From NCBI RefSeq assembly GCF_027247405.1, contig NZ_CP097463.1:3596001-3660000 (forward strand): a stretch of DNA of 64,000 bases, read 5' to 3'. How positions within the stretch are numbered: the first letter of the stretch is position 1; each line of letters begins with the position of its first letter. Below the pieces are notes generated by a model that was given only the letters and a program-made list of their open reading frames with translations, had not been told where the DNA came from and made no database searches. The position numbers were made by a program, and so were the translations under genes. Source of the DNA: Jatrophihabitans cynanchi. Its GTDB lineage: Bacteria > Actinomycetota > Actinomycetes > Mycobacteriales > Jatrophihabitantaceae. Of this stretch, positions 16,952 through 24,047 are shown one piece after another.

Positions 16952-17706
16952 AGGGACCGGGTGGACTCACGCTGCAGTCCATCGAGGTGCGCTACGGCCG
17001 CGCGGTTGCGGTCTCGGACGTCTCGATGACGGTGCCGCCGGGCAAGGTCACGGCACTCGTCGGGCCGAACGGCGCCGGCAAGAGCAGCCTGGTGCTGGCG
17101 GCATTCGGCTCGGTCCGGGCGCGCGGCCGGGTCAGCCTGGACGGTGTGGACCTGACGCGGGCCGCGGCGTCCCGGCGCGGCCGGGCCGGTGTCGCCGTCG
17201 TGCCCCAGGGGCGGCAACTGTTCCCCAAGCTGACGGTCCGTGACAACCTGCTCGTGGCCGCGGAGCAGCTGCGGCTTCCGCGGGGGGCTGTCGACGCCGC
17301 GCTCGCCCGCTTCCCCATCCTGGCGCAACGTCGCTCGAGCCTGGCGGGCGTGCTGTCCGGCGGCGAGCAGCAGATGTTGGCGGTAACACGTGCGCTGATG
17401 GGCCGGCCCAGGGTGCTGCTGCTCGACGAACTGGCGACCGGACTGGCCCCGAAGATCGTGCAGATGCTGGCGACAACCGTTCAGGACTTGGCGGCCGGTG
17501 GCATGGCGATCCTGCTCGCGGCTCCGGAGCTGACCGTTCTCGGGCACGCGGTAGACCGAGGTTACGTGCTGGTTCGCGGCTCGGTCACGGCCACGGTCGA
17601 AAACGGGTTCGGGCCGCTGCAAGCGCGTTACGAGCAGGCCCTCGGCATACAGCGCAGCGGTTCGGCAGCAGAACCGGCGCGGTTGGAACAGGGGCTGCCC
17701 GGGTAG
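16948..17706 (+). CDS. ABC transporter ATPase, LivF type, altered H-loop
   Basis: ATG at 16948 gives 252 residues. Walker A (GPNGAGKSS), signature (LSGGEQQ) and Walker B (VLLLDELATGLAP) are intact. The segment after the last strand, usually VEQN in LivF, reads LLAAPELTV, so the switch residue and its neighbours are changed. The LivG partner keeps its His, which may leave one working ATP site. This is the last gene of the ten-gene operon. Confidence 0.87.
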   Translation: MKGPGGLTLQSIEVRYGRAVAVSDVSMTVPPGKVTALVGPNGAGKSSLVLAAFGSVRARGRVSLDGVDLTRAAASRRGRAGVAVVPQGRQLFPKLTVRDNLLVAAEQLRLPRGAVDAALARFPILAQRRSSLAGVLSGGEQQMLAVTRALMGRPRVLLLDELATGLAPKIVQMLATTVQDLAAGGMAILLAAPELTVLGHAVDRGYVLVRGSVTATVENGFGPLQARYEQALGIQRSGSAAEPARLEQGLPG

Positions 17707-17748
17707 CACCGAGGCAGGAACGCCGCCCGCCCGACGACGAAGGACCCC

Positions 17749-18723
17749 GTGACCGTAGACACTCCTGCCCAGATGCCCCGGGCCGGCTGGCTGGCGATCG
17801 GCAAGCGCGCCGTCCGCCAGGTCAAGCACGACGATGTGACCGACCGGGCCGCGGCACTGACCTATTTCGGCGTCCTCGCGATCTTCCCCGGCATCCTGGT
17901 CCTCGTCTCGATCATGGGCCTGCTCGGCAAGGACAAGGCGCAGCAGGTGCTCGACAACCTCGGCAAGATCGCGCCCGGCGGGGTCAACAGCTTCCTGCGC
18001 ACCGTGATCGAGCAGGTGCAGGGCAGGTCCGGGGCCGCGGGCCTCGCGGCAGTGGTCGGCATCGTGCTCGCACTGTGGTCCGCGTCCGGGTACGTCGCCG
18101 CGTTCATGCGGGCGTCCAACGCGATCTACGAGGTCGACGAGGGCCGGCCGATCTGGAAGACCGCGCCGATCCGGCTCGGCATGACGCTTGCGCTGGTGAT
18201 CATGCTGGTGGCCAGCGTGGTCATCATCGTGGTGACCGGCTCGGTGGCCAGCCAGGTCGGCAGCGCGCTGGGCATCGGCGGCGCGGCCGTGCTGACCTGG
18301 AACATCCTCAAGTGGCCGGTGCTGCTCGTGATCGTCGCGCTGATGATCTCGCTGCTCTACAAGGCGAGCCCCAACGTGCGGCAGCCGAAGTTCCGCTGGA
18401 TCACCCCTGGCGGGGCACTCGCGGTGCTCAGCTGGCTTGTCGCCTCCGGGCTGTTCGCCCTGTACGTCTCCTTCTCCGGCTCCTACAACAAGACCTACGG
18501 GACGCTCGCCACCGTCATCGTCTTCCTGGTCTGGCTGTGGATCTCCAACATCGCGATCCTGCTCGGCCTGGAGTTCGACGCGGAAACCCAGCGCGAGCGG
18601 GCCATCCGCGCCGGCATGCCGCCGGACCTCGAGCCGTTCGTCGACGTGCGCGACACCCGCAAGCTCGACGACGCGGAGAAGTTGCGGGTCGAGGAGGCGA
18701 GCCGGCTGCGGTCAGGTGAGTGA
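17749..18723 (+). CDS. YihY/BrkB family membrane protein
   Basis: The 324-residue protein has about six transmembrane segments and YihY-family motifs near the N-terminus (DRAAALTYFGVLAIFPGILV) and centre (FRWITPGGALAVLSWLVASG). The C-terminal tail after about residue 275 is hydrophilic and charged. The molecular role of the family is not settled; the older RNase BN label is wrong. The GTG start lies 42 bp after the ABC operon, so it may be a separate unit with the next small gene. Confidence 0.85.
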   Translation: MTVDTPAQMPRAGWLAIGKRAVRQVKHDDVTDRAAALTYFGVLAIFPGILVLVSIMGLLGKDKAQQVLDNLGKIAPGGVNSFLRTVIEQVQGRSGAAGLAAVVGIVLALWSASGYVAAFMRASNAIYEVDEGRPIWKTAPIRLGMTLALVIMLVASVVIIVVTGSVASQVGSALGIGGAAVLTWNILKWPVLLVIVALMISLLYKASPNVRQPKFRWITPGGALAVLSWLVASGLFALYVSFSGSYNKTYGTLATVIVFLVWLWISNIAILLGLEFDAETQRERAIRAGMPPDLEPFVDVRDTRKLDDAEKLRVEEASRLRSGE

Positions 18724-18754
18724 ACGCGCGGCGCCGGCATGGCACGCTGGAGGC

Positions 18755-19243
18755 ATGACGAACCCGCGTGGCTTTCCTGGCCCGTCGCTCAGCCTGAACT
18801 ATCCGATGTCGCTCGGCGTGTACGACGACTACGTCCAGGCCCAGCGCGTGGTCGATCACCTGTCGGACAACGGCTTCCCGGTCGAGAACGTCGCGATCGT
18901 CGGCACCGAGCTCAAATCGGTCGAGCGCGTGACCGGCCGGCTCACCCGCGGCAAGCTCGCCGCGGCCGGTGCGGCGTCCGGCTTCTGGATCGGGCTGTTC
19001 GTCGGCATCGCCTTCGCACTGTTCAGTGCGGACGGGCAGGTCGGGTTCCTGATCACGACGCCGCTGCTGGGCGCGCTGTTCGGGCTGATCTGGAGCCAGC
19101 TCGGCTTCACCGCGGCCACCCGCGGCGGGACGCGCGATTTCACCTCGGTAACCCAGGTGATCGCGACCAAGTACGAGGTGCTCGTCGAGCACAAGTTCGC
19201 CGAGCAGGCCCGCGAGCTGATCACCACGATCAAGCCGCTCTGA
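18755..19243 (+). CDS. General stress protein 17M-like membrane protein
   Basis: ATG at 18755 with GGAGG just upstream gives 162 residues. The N-terminal part (GVYDDYVQAQRVVDHLSDNG, ENVAIVGTELKSVE) matches the GSP17M-like domain. Two hydrophobic segments (GFWIGLFVGIAFALF, and VGFLITTPLLGALFGLIWS) predict membrane insertion. It is 31 bp after the YihY gene. Envelope stress is a guess; the family is poorly characterised. A motif A palindrome begins 5 bp after its stop. Confidence 0.75.
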   Translation: MTNPRGFPGPSLSLNYPMSLGVYDDYVQAQRVVDHLSDNGFPVENVAIVGTELKSVERVTGRLTRGKLAAAGAASGFWIGLFVGIAFALFSADGQVGFLITTPLLGALFGLIWSQLGFTAATRGGTRDFTSVTQVIATKYEVLVEHKFAEQARELITTIKPL

Positions 19244-19247
19244 CCCG

Positions 19248-19262
19248 TCCCGCTGATCGGGA
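19248..19262. promoter_or_regulatory. Motif A palindrome (TetR gene promoter region)
   Basis: TCCCGCTGATCGGGA has perfect 5-bp arms around a 5-bp centre and matches the consensus seen at eight other promoters in the window. It lies 151 bp upstream of the KstR-like TetR gene and just after the preceding stop, in non-coding sequence. It may connect regulator expression to the steroid genes. Confidence 0.6.
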
Positions 19263-19413
19263 GAGCTGGTCGCGGGCCGGCGGGCACGGCTGGTAGTCAA
19301 GAGGCGTGAGCGCGCGCCGTCTCGAGGACAAGGTGGCGTCGTGGTGGGCCGAGCCGCTCGAGGATGCCTGACCGATACTGTCGGATCTGATACAGCGTGC
19401 GAGTGGAGGACCG

Positions 19414-20046
19414 GTGCCGAGAGTTGCCGAGGCGAGGGCTGCCGCCGAGCCCAGCTCGCCCGACCAGCACGCCCGGCAGCTGCGGATCCTGCAGGCGGCC
19501 GAGGACCTCGGCGCGGAGACCGACCTCGATCACGTGCAGATGCACGAGGTGGCCAAGCGCGCCGGCGTCGCGATCGGCACCCTCTACCGCTACTTTCCGT
19601 CCAAGACGCACCTGTTCGTCGGGGTGATGTCGTATCAGATCGAGCGGATGGGTGAGGCGCTCGCCAAGCGCCCCAAGCGCAAAGGTGACCCCGGGGAGCT
19701 GGTGTTCGACGTGCTGGTGCGGGCGAACCGGGCGCTGCTCAGCAAGCCGGAACTCGCCAGCGCGATGATGAAATCGTCCAACGCCGCCAACGCTGCCACC
19801 GTCACCGATGTCGCACGCATCGACAACACCATGCGCGACGTGCTGTTGCACGCCGCCGGTATCGAGCACCCGACGGCCGGGGATCTGGCGATCATGCGCG
19901 TGCTGCTGCAGGCGTGGGGCGGCATCCTGGCGTCGAGCCTGAACGGCCGGCTGTCGATGCCGGACGCCGAGAGCGACCTGCGGTTGGCGTGCACGATGCT
20001 GATGGCCGGCACTTCGGCGGCGCGCGCCGCGGCCGCAGCCCGCTGA
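19414..20046 (+). CDS. TetR family regulator, KstR-like
   Basis: The 210-residue protein starts at GTG with GGAGGA 7 bp upstream. The helix-turn-helix region VQMHEVAKRAGVAIGTLYRY, followed by FPSKTHLF, closely resembles the DNA-binding domain of mycobacterial KstR (VQMRAVADRADVAVGTLYRY, from memory), the repressor of sterol catabolism that responds to a steroid CoA-thioester. The C-terminal ligand domain is divergent. Motif B sites with KstR-box geometry at four promoters are its likely targets. The gene itself lies downstream of a motif A copy. KstR orthology is inferred from the HTH only. Confidence 0.8.
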   Translation: MPRVAEARAAAEPSSPDQHARQLRILQAAEDLGAETDLDHVQMHEVAKRAGVAIGTLYRYFPSKTHLFVGVMSYQIERMGEALAKRPKRKGDPGELVFDVLVRANRALLSKPELASAMMKSSNAANAATVTDVARIDNTMRDVLLHAAGIEHPTAGDLAIMRVLLQAWGGILASSLNGRLSMPDAESDLRLACTMLMAGTSAARAAAAAR

Positions 20047-20048
20047 GT

Positions 20049-20543
20049 TCAGCCGATCGTCGAGGCGAACAGGGCGCGCGCCGCGTCGTCGCCGTTCAGC
20101 AGCCGGTTGGTGCGATTCGCCACGCACCAGCCGTCGCCCGTGCGCACCAGCTCCCAGCGGTTCGCCGATACCCGGCTGACCTGGAAGATGCCGGTCTCGG
20201 TGACGTAGTGGTGCATCAGCGAGTAGCACGTCGCCACGGCGGTGTCGCCGGTGACGACGACGTGCGGCGCCGTGAGCACGTGGGCGCAGCCGCGGTGCAG
20301 GTGCGCCCGGTGCGCGTCACTGCGCACCATCGCCGCCAGGCCGGCACGGCCTCGTAACGCGGCCGCGCCGGCCTCGAACTCGTAGCTGCCGTCCTCGGCC
20401 CAGAGCGCGGCGGTCGCCTCGGCCGAGCCGCTGTCCACCCGCGGGCCGTAGCCGAGCACCAGCCGGGTGACGGCCAGTTCGTCCTCGACGAGCCGGAGCC
20501 GCTGCTCCAGTGCGTCCAGTCGCGCGTCCAGTTCGGTGCTCAC
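20049..20543 (-). CDS. SnoaL-like (NTF2 fold) protein
   Basis: The 164-residue protein opens with a short coiled-coil-like helix (LDARLDALEQRLRLVEDELA). A SnoaL-type cone fold follows, with the motif ALWAEDGSYEFEAGA and the final strand WELVRTGDGWCVANRTNR. The fold is shared by ketosteroid isomerase and many small hydratases, but catalytic residues cannot be assigned. It overlaps the LLM oxidoreductase stop by GTGA and is second in that operon. Two other SnoaL-like genes lie at 37431 and 63762. A role in steroid metabolism is contextual. Confidence 0.75.
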   Translation of the reverse strand: MSTELDARLDALEQRLRLVEDELAVTRLVLGYGPRVDSGSAEATAALWAEDGSYEFEAGAAALRGRAGLAAMVRSDAHRAHLHRGCAHVLTAPHVVVTGDTAVATCYSLMHHYVTETGIFQVSRVSANRWELVRTGDGWCVANRTNRLLNGDDAARALFASTIG

Positions 20544-21403
20544 TGTGTCTCCTCGTCGCGATGGAGTGCGCGCAGCGCACCGAGTTGCTCGCAGTAGTGC
20601 GCCGCCGACCGCGCCGCGATGCTGACGCCGACAACGGTCGCGCCGGCTGCTGCGGCGCGGTCGAGGGCGTGGCGCACGCCGTCGGGGTCGGCACCCGGGT
20701 CCAGCGGGCGCCCGGTGCTGACCACCACCTGGAAGCCGGCCGGCAGTTCGACGCGCCGCAACATCGCGGACAACTCATCGGTGGACAGGCCGAACGGCAC
20801 CCAACCGTCGCCGGATCGCACCGCACGGCGCAGTGAACGCAGGGTGCGCCCGCCGATCCAGAACGGGACGTGCGGCTGCAGCGCGTGCGGCTCGACCACG
20901 ACGTCCGCGAAGTCGTAGTAGCTGCCGTGGAACACCGGACGTGCGGTGCCGAGCGAGGCCCGCAATGCCGCCAGCGCCTCGTCCGCCCGCGCGCCACGGT
21001 CGGCGAACGGGACGCCGAGCAGGTCGAACTCCTGCTGCAGGCTGCCGACCCCGAGCCCGAGGACGAGCCGGCCGCCGCTGACCCGGTCGAGCGTCCCGTA
21101 CCGCTTCGCGATGGCCAGCGGGTGGTGATAGCCCAGCACCAGCACCTGGGTCACCAACCGGATCTGCTCGGTGACGGCGGCCAGGTAGCCGAAGGTGGCC
21201 AGCGGGTCCCAGTAGGTGCTGCCGCGCTCGGCCGCGATCGGCACCGGGACCGCGACGTGTTCGCTGCAGGTCAGGTGGTGAAAGCCGAGCGTGTCCGCGG
21301 TGCGGGCGATCTGAGCCACCTGGGCGATGCCCGCGTCGCGCTCCCAGGCCGAGGCCACGCCGGGGTACCGCACGAGCACCGGGCTCACGATCCCGATCCG
21401 CAT
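20540..21403 (-). CDS. LLM class flavin/F420-dependent oxidoreductase
   Basis: ATG at 21403 (MRIGIVSPVLV) is the natural family start and gives 287 residues. Luciferase-like motifs are present: TADTLGFHHLTCSEHV, the RIRL-like strand IRLVTQVLVLGYHHPLAIAK and GRLVLGLGVGSLQQEFDLLG. These resemble F420-dependent members of actinobacteria. It overlaps the SnoaL-like gene by GTGA. The operon faces the SDR gene at 21562, with a motif A palindrome between them. The substrate, possibly a steroid ketone or alkene, is unknown. Confidence 0.82.
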   Translation of the reverse strand: MRIGIVSPVLVRYPGVASAWERDAGIAQVAQIARTADTLGFHHLTCSEHVAVPVPIAAERGSTYWDPLATFGYLAAVTEQIRLVTQVLVLGYHHPLAIAKRYGTLDRVSGGRLVLGLGVGSLQQEFDLLGVPFADRGARADEALAALRASLGTARPVFHGSYYDFADVVVEPHALQPHVPFWIGGRTLRSLRRAVRSGDGWVPFGLSTDELSAMLRRVELPAGFQVVVSTGRPLDPGADPDGVRHALDRAAAAGATVVGVSIAARSAAHYCEQLGALRALHRDEETQ

Positions 21404-21474
21404 CCGCGCACCCCTCACAGCAACGAGCCGACGAGTGAGTCCTAACAGCACCGATCTGGGCCGGTTCGGCCCGG

Positions 21475-21489
21475 TCCCGGTGAGCGGGA
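21475..21489. promoter_or_regulatory. Motif A palindrome (divergent LLM / SDR promoters)
   Basis: TCCCGGTGAGCGGGA, with perfect 5-bp arms, lies 71 bp from the LLM start and 72 bp from the SDR start, in the middle of the divergent region. It could serve both directions. Confidence 0.65.
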
Positions 21490-21561
21490 AGGCGGGGTGC
21501 CAGGTGGCAGTTGCGGTGCCACATTCCTCGCAAGCAGCCGGGCAAGGAACGGGGTCCAGTG

Positions 21562-22356
21562 GTGTCGATCGACAGCAGCGTCTACGGCCCGTGGGCCGTG
21601 ATCGCCGGGGGCTCCGAGGGTGTCGGCGCCGCCTTCGCCGACGAGCTGGCTGCGGCGGGCATCAACCTGGTGCTCTTCGCTCGCAAGCCCGGCCCGCTCG
21701 AGCAGACCGCCGGGCGCGCCCGAGAACGCGGTGTGCAGGTGCGCACGGTGGCGCTCGACCTGATCGCGGCCGGGGCGCTCGACGCGGTGCGCGCCGCGAC
21801 CGCCGACGTCGAGGTCGGGCTGTTCATCTTCAACGCGGGCGCCAACACCTACGGCGCGGAGATCGTCGAGGGCGACCCGGACCGCTTCCAGCAGGTGATC
21901 GACCTGAACATCGGCGCCCAACTGCGGCTGACCCAGCACTTCGGCAAGCGGCTGAAGGATCGCGGCCGCGGCGGCATCATCCTGCTCGGCTCGCTCGCCG
22001 GCTACCTCGGTCAACCACAGATCGGCGTGTATTCGGCGGCGAAGGCGTTCGACCGCATCCTCGCCGAGAGCCTGTGGATCGAACTCGCACCGCACGGCGT
22101 GCACGTTCTCGGGCTGGTGCTCGGCGTGACCCGTACCCCGTCCATGGAACGCGCCGGGCTGCGGATGGACCTGCCCGGGCTGAACGTCGCCGAACCGGCC
22201 GACGTCGCGCGCGAAGGGCTCGAGCACCTCGCCGACGGTCCTCTGTGGATCGCCGGCGGCAACTTCGAGACCGCGCGCCGGCGCAACGGATTCGGGCGTG
22301 CCGAGATCGTGCGTCGCGCTGCCGAGGCGACCCGCCGGCTCGTGCCGAGCCGCTGA
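21562..22356 (+). CDS. Short-chain dehydrogenase/reductase
   Basis: The start is GTG 21562 (or 21559), giving 264 residues; an upstream in-frame ATG at 21511 lacks support. The Rossmann motif is GGSEGVGAAFADELA, the NAG motif is FNAGANTYG, and the catalytic Ser with YxxxK is seen in GSLAGYLGQPQIGVYSAAK. The family oxidises or reduces hydroxy groups with NAD(P); a hydroxysteroid or hydroxyacyl substrate fits the context. It is a single gene with motif A about 72 bp upstream. Confidence 0.82.
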   Translation: MSIDSSVYGPWAVIAGGSEGVGAAFADELAAAGINLVLFARKPGPLEQTAGRARERGVQVRTVALDLIAAGALDAVRAATADVEVGLFIFNAGANTYGAEIVEGDPDRFQQVIDLNIGAQLRLTQHFGKRLKDRGRGGIILLGSLAGYLGQPQIGVYSAAKAFDRILAESLWIELAPHGVHVLGLVLGVTRTPSMERAGLRMDLPGLNVAEPADVAREGLEHLADGPLWIAGGNFETARRRNGFGRAEIVRRAAEATRRLVPSR

Positions 22357-22418
22357 TCCACCCGGCTGCTAACACTCGCGGCCGGATAACGAGACGGGAA
22401 CGATTCCGTCCTGACAAC

Positions 22419-22432
22419 TGAAATTCATACTA
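22419..22432. promoter_or_regulatory. Motif B site (KstR-box geometry), ABC binding-protein promoter
   Basis: TGAAATTCATACTA lies 48 bp before the start at 22481. Very similar sites precede the permease gene (24002), the Hsd4A-like gene (45869) and the thiolase gene (45984). Its layout T-2-AA-x-2-xT-x-2-A matches the 14-bp KstR box (TnnAACnnGTTnnA) at 5 of 8 fixed positions. Confidence 0.6.
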
Positions 22433-22480
22433 CTGTCGGGCCCCATCCGGAGGGACCCGCCGACCCGAGGAGTGCGAATC

Positions 22481-23911
22481 GTGCAACGCAGGAGCATGAA
22501 GCTGGGGGCCGCGTTCGTCGCGCTCCTGGTGGCCGTTTCGGCCTGTAGCAGCAACAAGCGCGGTGGCGGTGGCGGCGGTCCGACGAGCACCGCGCCGGTG
22601 GGCGCGGCGAGCAGTGTGGGGTCCACGGGCGCCGCAGCCGACGCGGCCAAGTTCGGCACGCTCGACTCGCCGTGCGGAAAGGGCGACGCGAAGGGCGCCA
22701 CCGAGCAGGGGGTCACCGACACCTTGATCTCGATCGGCTACGGCGATGACCGCGGCTTCGCGCAGAATCCCGGTCTGAACAAGGAGATCGGCGACGCCGT
22801 CAAGGCCATGATCAAGTGGTGCAACGACCAGGGCGGCATCAACGGCCGCACGATCAAGGGCGACTTCTACGATGCCGCGATCACCCAGGTCAACACCGCG
22901 ATGCAGCAGGCCTGCAAGGCCGACTTCATGCTCGTCGGCGAGGGTTGGGCCGGTGACGAGGGCGCCGAGCAGACCCGGATCGGGTGCAAGCTGCCGGCCG
23001 TCCCGGCGTACACCGTCGGCCCGGACTTCGCGAACGCGCCGATGATGTACCAGGCGCTGCCGAACCCGGACGACTACCAGGTGGCCTCGATCTTCTACCA
23101 GCTGGCCAAGCAGTTCCCGGGCGCGCTCGACGGCTTCGCGATCGCCAACTCCAACCTGCCGGCCATCCAGGCGACCTCCGCGAAGGTGGCCGCGGCGGTG
23201 AAGACCGCCGGCTACAAGGTGCTCGACTGCGGCGTGACCACGAGCTACACCGGTGAGCCGAGCTACGTGCCGTTCGCGCAGAAGTTCAAGCAGTGTGGTG
23301 CGAAGATAATCTACCTGCCGACGCCGGGCCCGCTGACGAACAACCTGATCACCGCGATCCATCAGGTGGGTCTGGACCCGATCTACGTCATGCAGGCCAA
23401 CGGCTACACGGCTGACTTCGCCAAGTGGAACACCGCCGGCTTCGGCAACAAGGTGTACGTGATGAGCGCCTTCGAGCCGTTGGAGAACGCCGCCGCAGTG
23501 CCCGCGGTCCGGCAGTACGTCGACGCGGTGCAGGCAGTCGGCGGCAAGACCGCCCTGCTGGGAATGCAGGGGGCCTCCTCGTTCCTGCTGTGGGCGACCG
23601 CAGCCAAGGCCTGTGGTGCCGACCTGACCCGGCAGTGCGTGGTCAACAATCTGGCCAAGGAGCACGAGTGGACCGGCGGTGGCCTGAACGCGCCCACCGA
23701 TCCCGGAGCGAACCTGCCGTCCAAGTGCGGGCTGATCCTCAAGCTCGATGGCACCAAGTGGGTTCAGGACTTCCCGAGCGAGACAGGCAAGTTCGACTGC
23801 AACGACGAGTACGCGGTCAAGACGCCCGAAGCGACCTGGGGTACGACGCTGAATTCGGACCGGATCGCGACCAAGTTCCTGACCGGCGACGTCATCAAGC
23901 CGCAGAGCTGA
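22481..23911 (+). CDS. ABC transporter substrate-binding lipoprotein, second Liv-type system
   Basis: GTG at 22481 is preferred because GAGGAG at 22467-22472 is well spaced; GTG 22472 and ATG 22496 are alternatives. The 476-residue protein has a lipoprotein signal (MKLGAAFVALLVAVSACSS) followed by a Gly-rich linker. A type 1 periplasmic-binding domain follows with an unusually high number of cysteines in the mature chain. It is followed by a strong hairpin, so this subunit may be made in excess over the permeases. Its position, and motif B shared with steroid beta-oxidation genes, suggest a steroid-derived acid as ligand; this is inferred. Confidence 0.87.
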   Translation: MQRRSMKLGAAFVALLVAVSACSSNKRGGGGGGPTSTAPVGAASSVGSTGAAADAAKFGTLDSPCGKGDAKGATEQGVTDTLISIGYGDDRGFAQNPGLNKEIGDAVKAMIKWCNDQGGINGRTIKGDFYDAAITQVNTAMQQACKADFMLVGEGWAGDEGAEQTRIGCKLPAVPAYTVGPDFANAPMMYQALPNPDDYQVASIFYQLAKQFPGALDGFAIANSNLPAIQATSAKVAAAVKTAGYKVLDCGVTTSYTGEPSYVPFAQKFKQCGAKIIYLPTPGPLTNNLITAIHQVGLDPIYVMQANGYTADFAKWNTAGFGNKVYVMSAFEPLENAAAVPAVRQYVDAVQAVGGKTALLGMQGASSFLLWATAAKACGADLTRQCVVNNLAKEHEWTGGGLNAPTDPGANLPSKCGLILKLDGTKWVQDFPSETGKFDCNDEYAVKTPEATWGTTLNSDRIATKFLTGDVIKPQS

Positions 23912-23918
23912 CCGGAAG

Positions 23919-23955
23919 CAGGGGCGGTGACCGGCGAGGCCGGCCACCGCCCCTG
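23919..23955 (+). terminator. Strong hairpin between binding-protein and permease genes
   Basis: Arms CAGGGGCGGTG (23919-23929) and CACCGCCCCTG (23945-23955) pair over 11 bp. After one mismatch the inner arms CCGGC and GCCGG extend the stem around a GAG loop. It begins 8 bp after the stop of the binding-protein gene. There is no U-tract, as is usual in high-GC terminators. It probably terminates or attenuates the transcript, and the permease operon then has its own motif B promoter. Confidence 0.75.
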
Positions 23956-24001
23956 TCACGTGTGCGAACCGATCCAGGGCACCGGCATGTCTTGCCAAAA
24001 C

Positions 24002-24015
24002 TGAAATACATACTA
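24002..24015. promoter_or_regulatory. Motif B site, permease operon promoter
   Basis: TGAAATACATACTA lies 32 bp before the ATG at 24048. It is identical to the 22419 site at 13 of 14 bases, and the flanking CT before and G after resemble the other copies. It suggests that the transporter and steroid beta-oxidation genes share a TetR-type regulator. Confidence 0.62.
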
Positions 24016-24047
24016 GTCTGAGTCCAGTCCGTCGAGCAGGGGCGCTG

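Noticed and set aside
19306-19371. Possible 21-codon leader peptide before the TetR gene
   Set aside because: The GTG has no properly spaced ribosome site and there is no attenuator-like hairpin after it.
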